Origin: Eubacteriaceae bacterium
Lineage (GTDB): Bacteria; Bacillota; Clostridia; Eubacteriales; UBA1433
Assembly (NCBI GenBank): GCA_012797825.1
Contig: JAAZOI010000254.1
Coordinates: forward strand, 1-7,658
Length of the DNA: 7,658 nucleotides
Direction of reading: 5' to 3'
Positions 6,996-7,658 of the stretch are shown piece by piece. Under the pieces are notes generated by a model. That model saw only the letters and a list, made by a program, of their open reading frames with translations. It made no database searches and was not told the DNA's origin. Positions within the stretch are counted from its first letter, which is position 1. Every line of letters begins with the position of its first letter. The position numbers and the translations under genes are program-made.

Positions 6996-7379
6996 ATGAG
7001 TAAAGAACAGAAGTTTTATATTTGCAATATCTGCGGCAACATTATTACTAAAATAGAGGACTCGGGAGTTGAGGTTGTATGCTGCGGCGAGCCTATGACA
7101 GAGCTCATCGCAAACACTGTTGACGCATCAAAAGAAAAACATGTTCCCGTTATTTCCGTTAAAGAAAACATCGTAACGGTGGACGTTGGCGCTGTTCCGC
7201 ATCCCATGACTGATGTCCACTATATTCAATGGATTTACATTTTAACAAATGCCGGAGGACAGCTGAAATATCTTCAGCCCGAAAACGCACCGAAAGCTGA
7301 ATTCGCGTTAAAAGACGATAAACTTATTGCGGCTTACGCTTACTGCAATATTCACGGACTGTGGAAAACAGAAGCTTAA
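6996..7379 (+). CDS. dfx: Desulfoferrodoxin (two-iron superoxide reductase)
   Basis: This 127-residue cytoplasmic enzyme reduces superoxide to hydrogen peroxide without making oxygen, which protects anaerobes during air exposure. Electrons usually come from rubredoxin, which is not encoded in this window. The N-terminal desulforedoxin domain carries centre I with ligands C10, C13, C29 and C30. The catalytic domain carries centre II with H49, H69, H75, C117 and H120, and the EKHVP motif contributes E47 and K48 beside the active site. All ligands of the family are present and the length is normal, so it is a complete class I enzyme. AAAGGA stands 9 bases before the ATG. It has its own promoter and terminator and so appears to be a single-gene unit, divergent from the zinc-ribbon operon. 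Confidence 0.97.
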   Translation: MSKEQKFYICNICGNIITKIEDSGVEVVCCGEPMTELIANTVDASKEKHVPVISVKENIVTVDVGAVPHPMTDVHYIQWIYILTNAGGQLKYLQPENAPKAEFALKDDKLIAAYAYCNIHGLWKTEA

Positions 7380-7394
7380 TAAATGATAATTTAA

Positions 7395-7419
7395 CCCCGC
7401 TTTAAAGCGGGGATTTTTT
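7395..7419 (+). terminator. Rho-independent terminator of the desulfoferrodoxin gene
   Basis: CCCCGCT (7395-7401) pairs with AGCGGGG (7406-7412) around a TTAA loop and is followed by A and six T. It starts 15 bases past the stop codon and separates this gene from the dehydratase gene. Confidence 0.93.
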
Positions 7420-7452
7420 ATGTCAGCTTTTAATCAATATTTAATTTATTTC

Positions 7453-7461
7453 TGTTATAAT
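7453..7461 (+). promoter_or_regulatory. Extended -10 promoter of the dehydratase gene
   Basis: TGTTATAAT is a perfect extended -10 element (TG, one base, TATAAT). No good -35 lies 16-18 bases upstream, which fits extended -10 promoters. The leader would be about 35 bases, too short for a T-box or leader-peptide attenuator. Confidence 0.55.
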
Positions 7462-7503
7462 GTATAAGTATATTAGTGCATTTAAATTAAGGAGGATAAT
7501 TTA

Positions 7504-7658
7504 ATGGCAGATAAAACATTTAACAGTGACAGCGTAAAAAAAGGAATAATAAGACACGGAACGCGCGGCCTGATAAAAGCGGCAGGCTTTACGGACGAAG
7601 AAATTAACAGACCGTTTATAGGAGTTGCTAACTCTTACACAAACATTTTCCCGGGGCA
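7504..7658 (+). CDS. ilvD: IlvD/Edd-family dehydratase, probably dihydroxy-acid dehydratase; 3' part outside the window
   Basis: Only the first 51 codons are present. They carry the N-terminal signature of the family: SDSVKKG, then GLIKAAGFTDEEI, RPFIGVANS and NIFPG, with the following bases beginning what is probably a His codon. In IlvD the enzyme dehydrates 2,3-dihydroxy acids to 2-oxo acids in valine and isoleucine synthesis, using an iron-sulfur cluster. The cluster cysteines are beyond the window end. The stretch RHGTRG stands where classic IlvD proteins have RAPHRS or similar, so a sugar-acid dehydratase of the same superfamily is possible. AAGGAGG (7489-7495) is 8 bases before the ATG, a near-ideal ribosome binding site. 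Confidence 0.8.
   Translation, partial: MADKTFNSDSVKKGIIRHGTRGLIKAAGFTDEEINRPFIGVANSYTNIFPG

Noticed and set aside
7016..7207. Minus-strand open frame inside the desulfoferrodoxin gene
   Set aside because: The plus-strand frame carries all iron ligands of a known enzyme, so the antisense frame is incidental.
7420..7503. T-box or leader-peptide attenuator before the dehydratase gene
   Set aside because: Only about 35 bases lie between the likely start site and the ATG, with no stem series, T-box sequence or leader terminator.

Overview
The window looks like a piece of chromosome from an anaerobic, AT-rich Gram-positive bacterium of the Clostridia. The evidence is the AT-rich intergenic DNA, strong AAGGAGG-type ribosome binding sites, sigma-A promoters, compact hairpin terminators, a desulfoferrodoxin (typical of anaerobes), and membrane proteins of the zinc-ribbon/DUF6273 kind that are common in clostridial genomes. 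No genus can be named from the sequence.

Layout. Positions 1-2415 (+) hold the 3' part of a large extracellular repeat protein: Listeria-Bacteroides and InlB-type repeats, then seven tandem fibronectin type III-like domains, closed by a hairpin terminator (2434-2460). Facing it on the minus strand are five small genes between 6724 and 2526. Four of them (6724-6149, 6121-5021, 5000-3897 and 3841-3266) are closely spaced, with gaps of 27, 20 and 55 bp. They run from a candidate promoter at 6763-6792 to a minus-strand terminator at 3141-3174 and so look like one operon. The fifth (3056-2526) lies beyond that terminator.

The first three operon genes and the fifth gene share one architecture: a cytoplasmic CxxC...CxxC zinc ribbon, one membrane helix, and a different extracytoplasmic part. 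These parts are an Ig-like beta domain, TPR-like repeats plus DUF6273 (twice), and a FxLYD domain. The fourth operon gene encodes a probable lipoprotein. No function is known to me for this set. The likeliest reading is a group of cell-surface proteins sharing a common cytoplasmic zinc-ribbon module. This is the most unusual part of the window.

On the right, divergent from the operon across a 271-bp AT-rich gap, is a complete two-iron desulfoferrodoxin gene (6996-7379, +). It has a near-consensus promoter and its own terminator (7395-7419). It is followed by the first 51 codons of an IlvD/Edd-family dehydratase (7504 to the window end), which has its own extended -10 promoter and a strong ribosome binding site. 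Both are ordinary housekeeping genes with no evident link to the surface operon. No RNA genes, insertion sequences, CRISPR arrays or attachment sites were seen.
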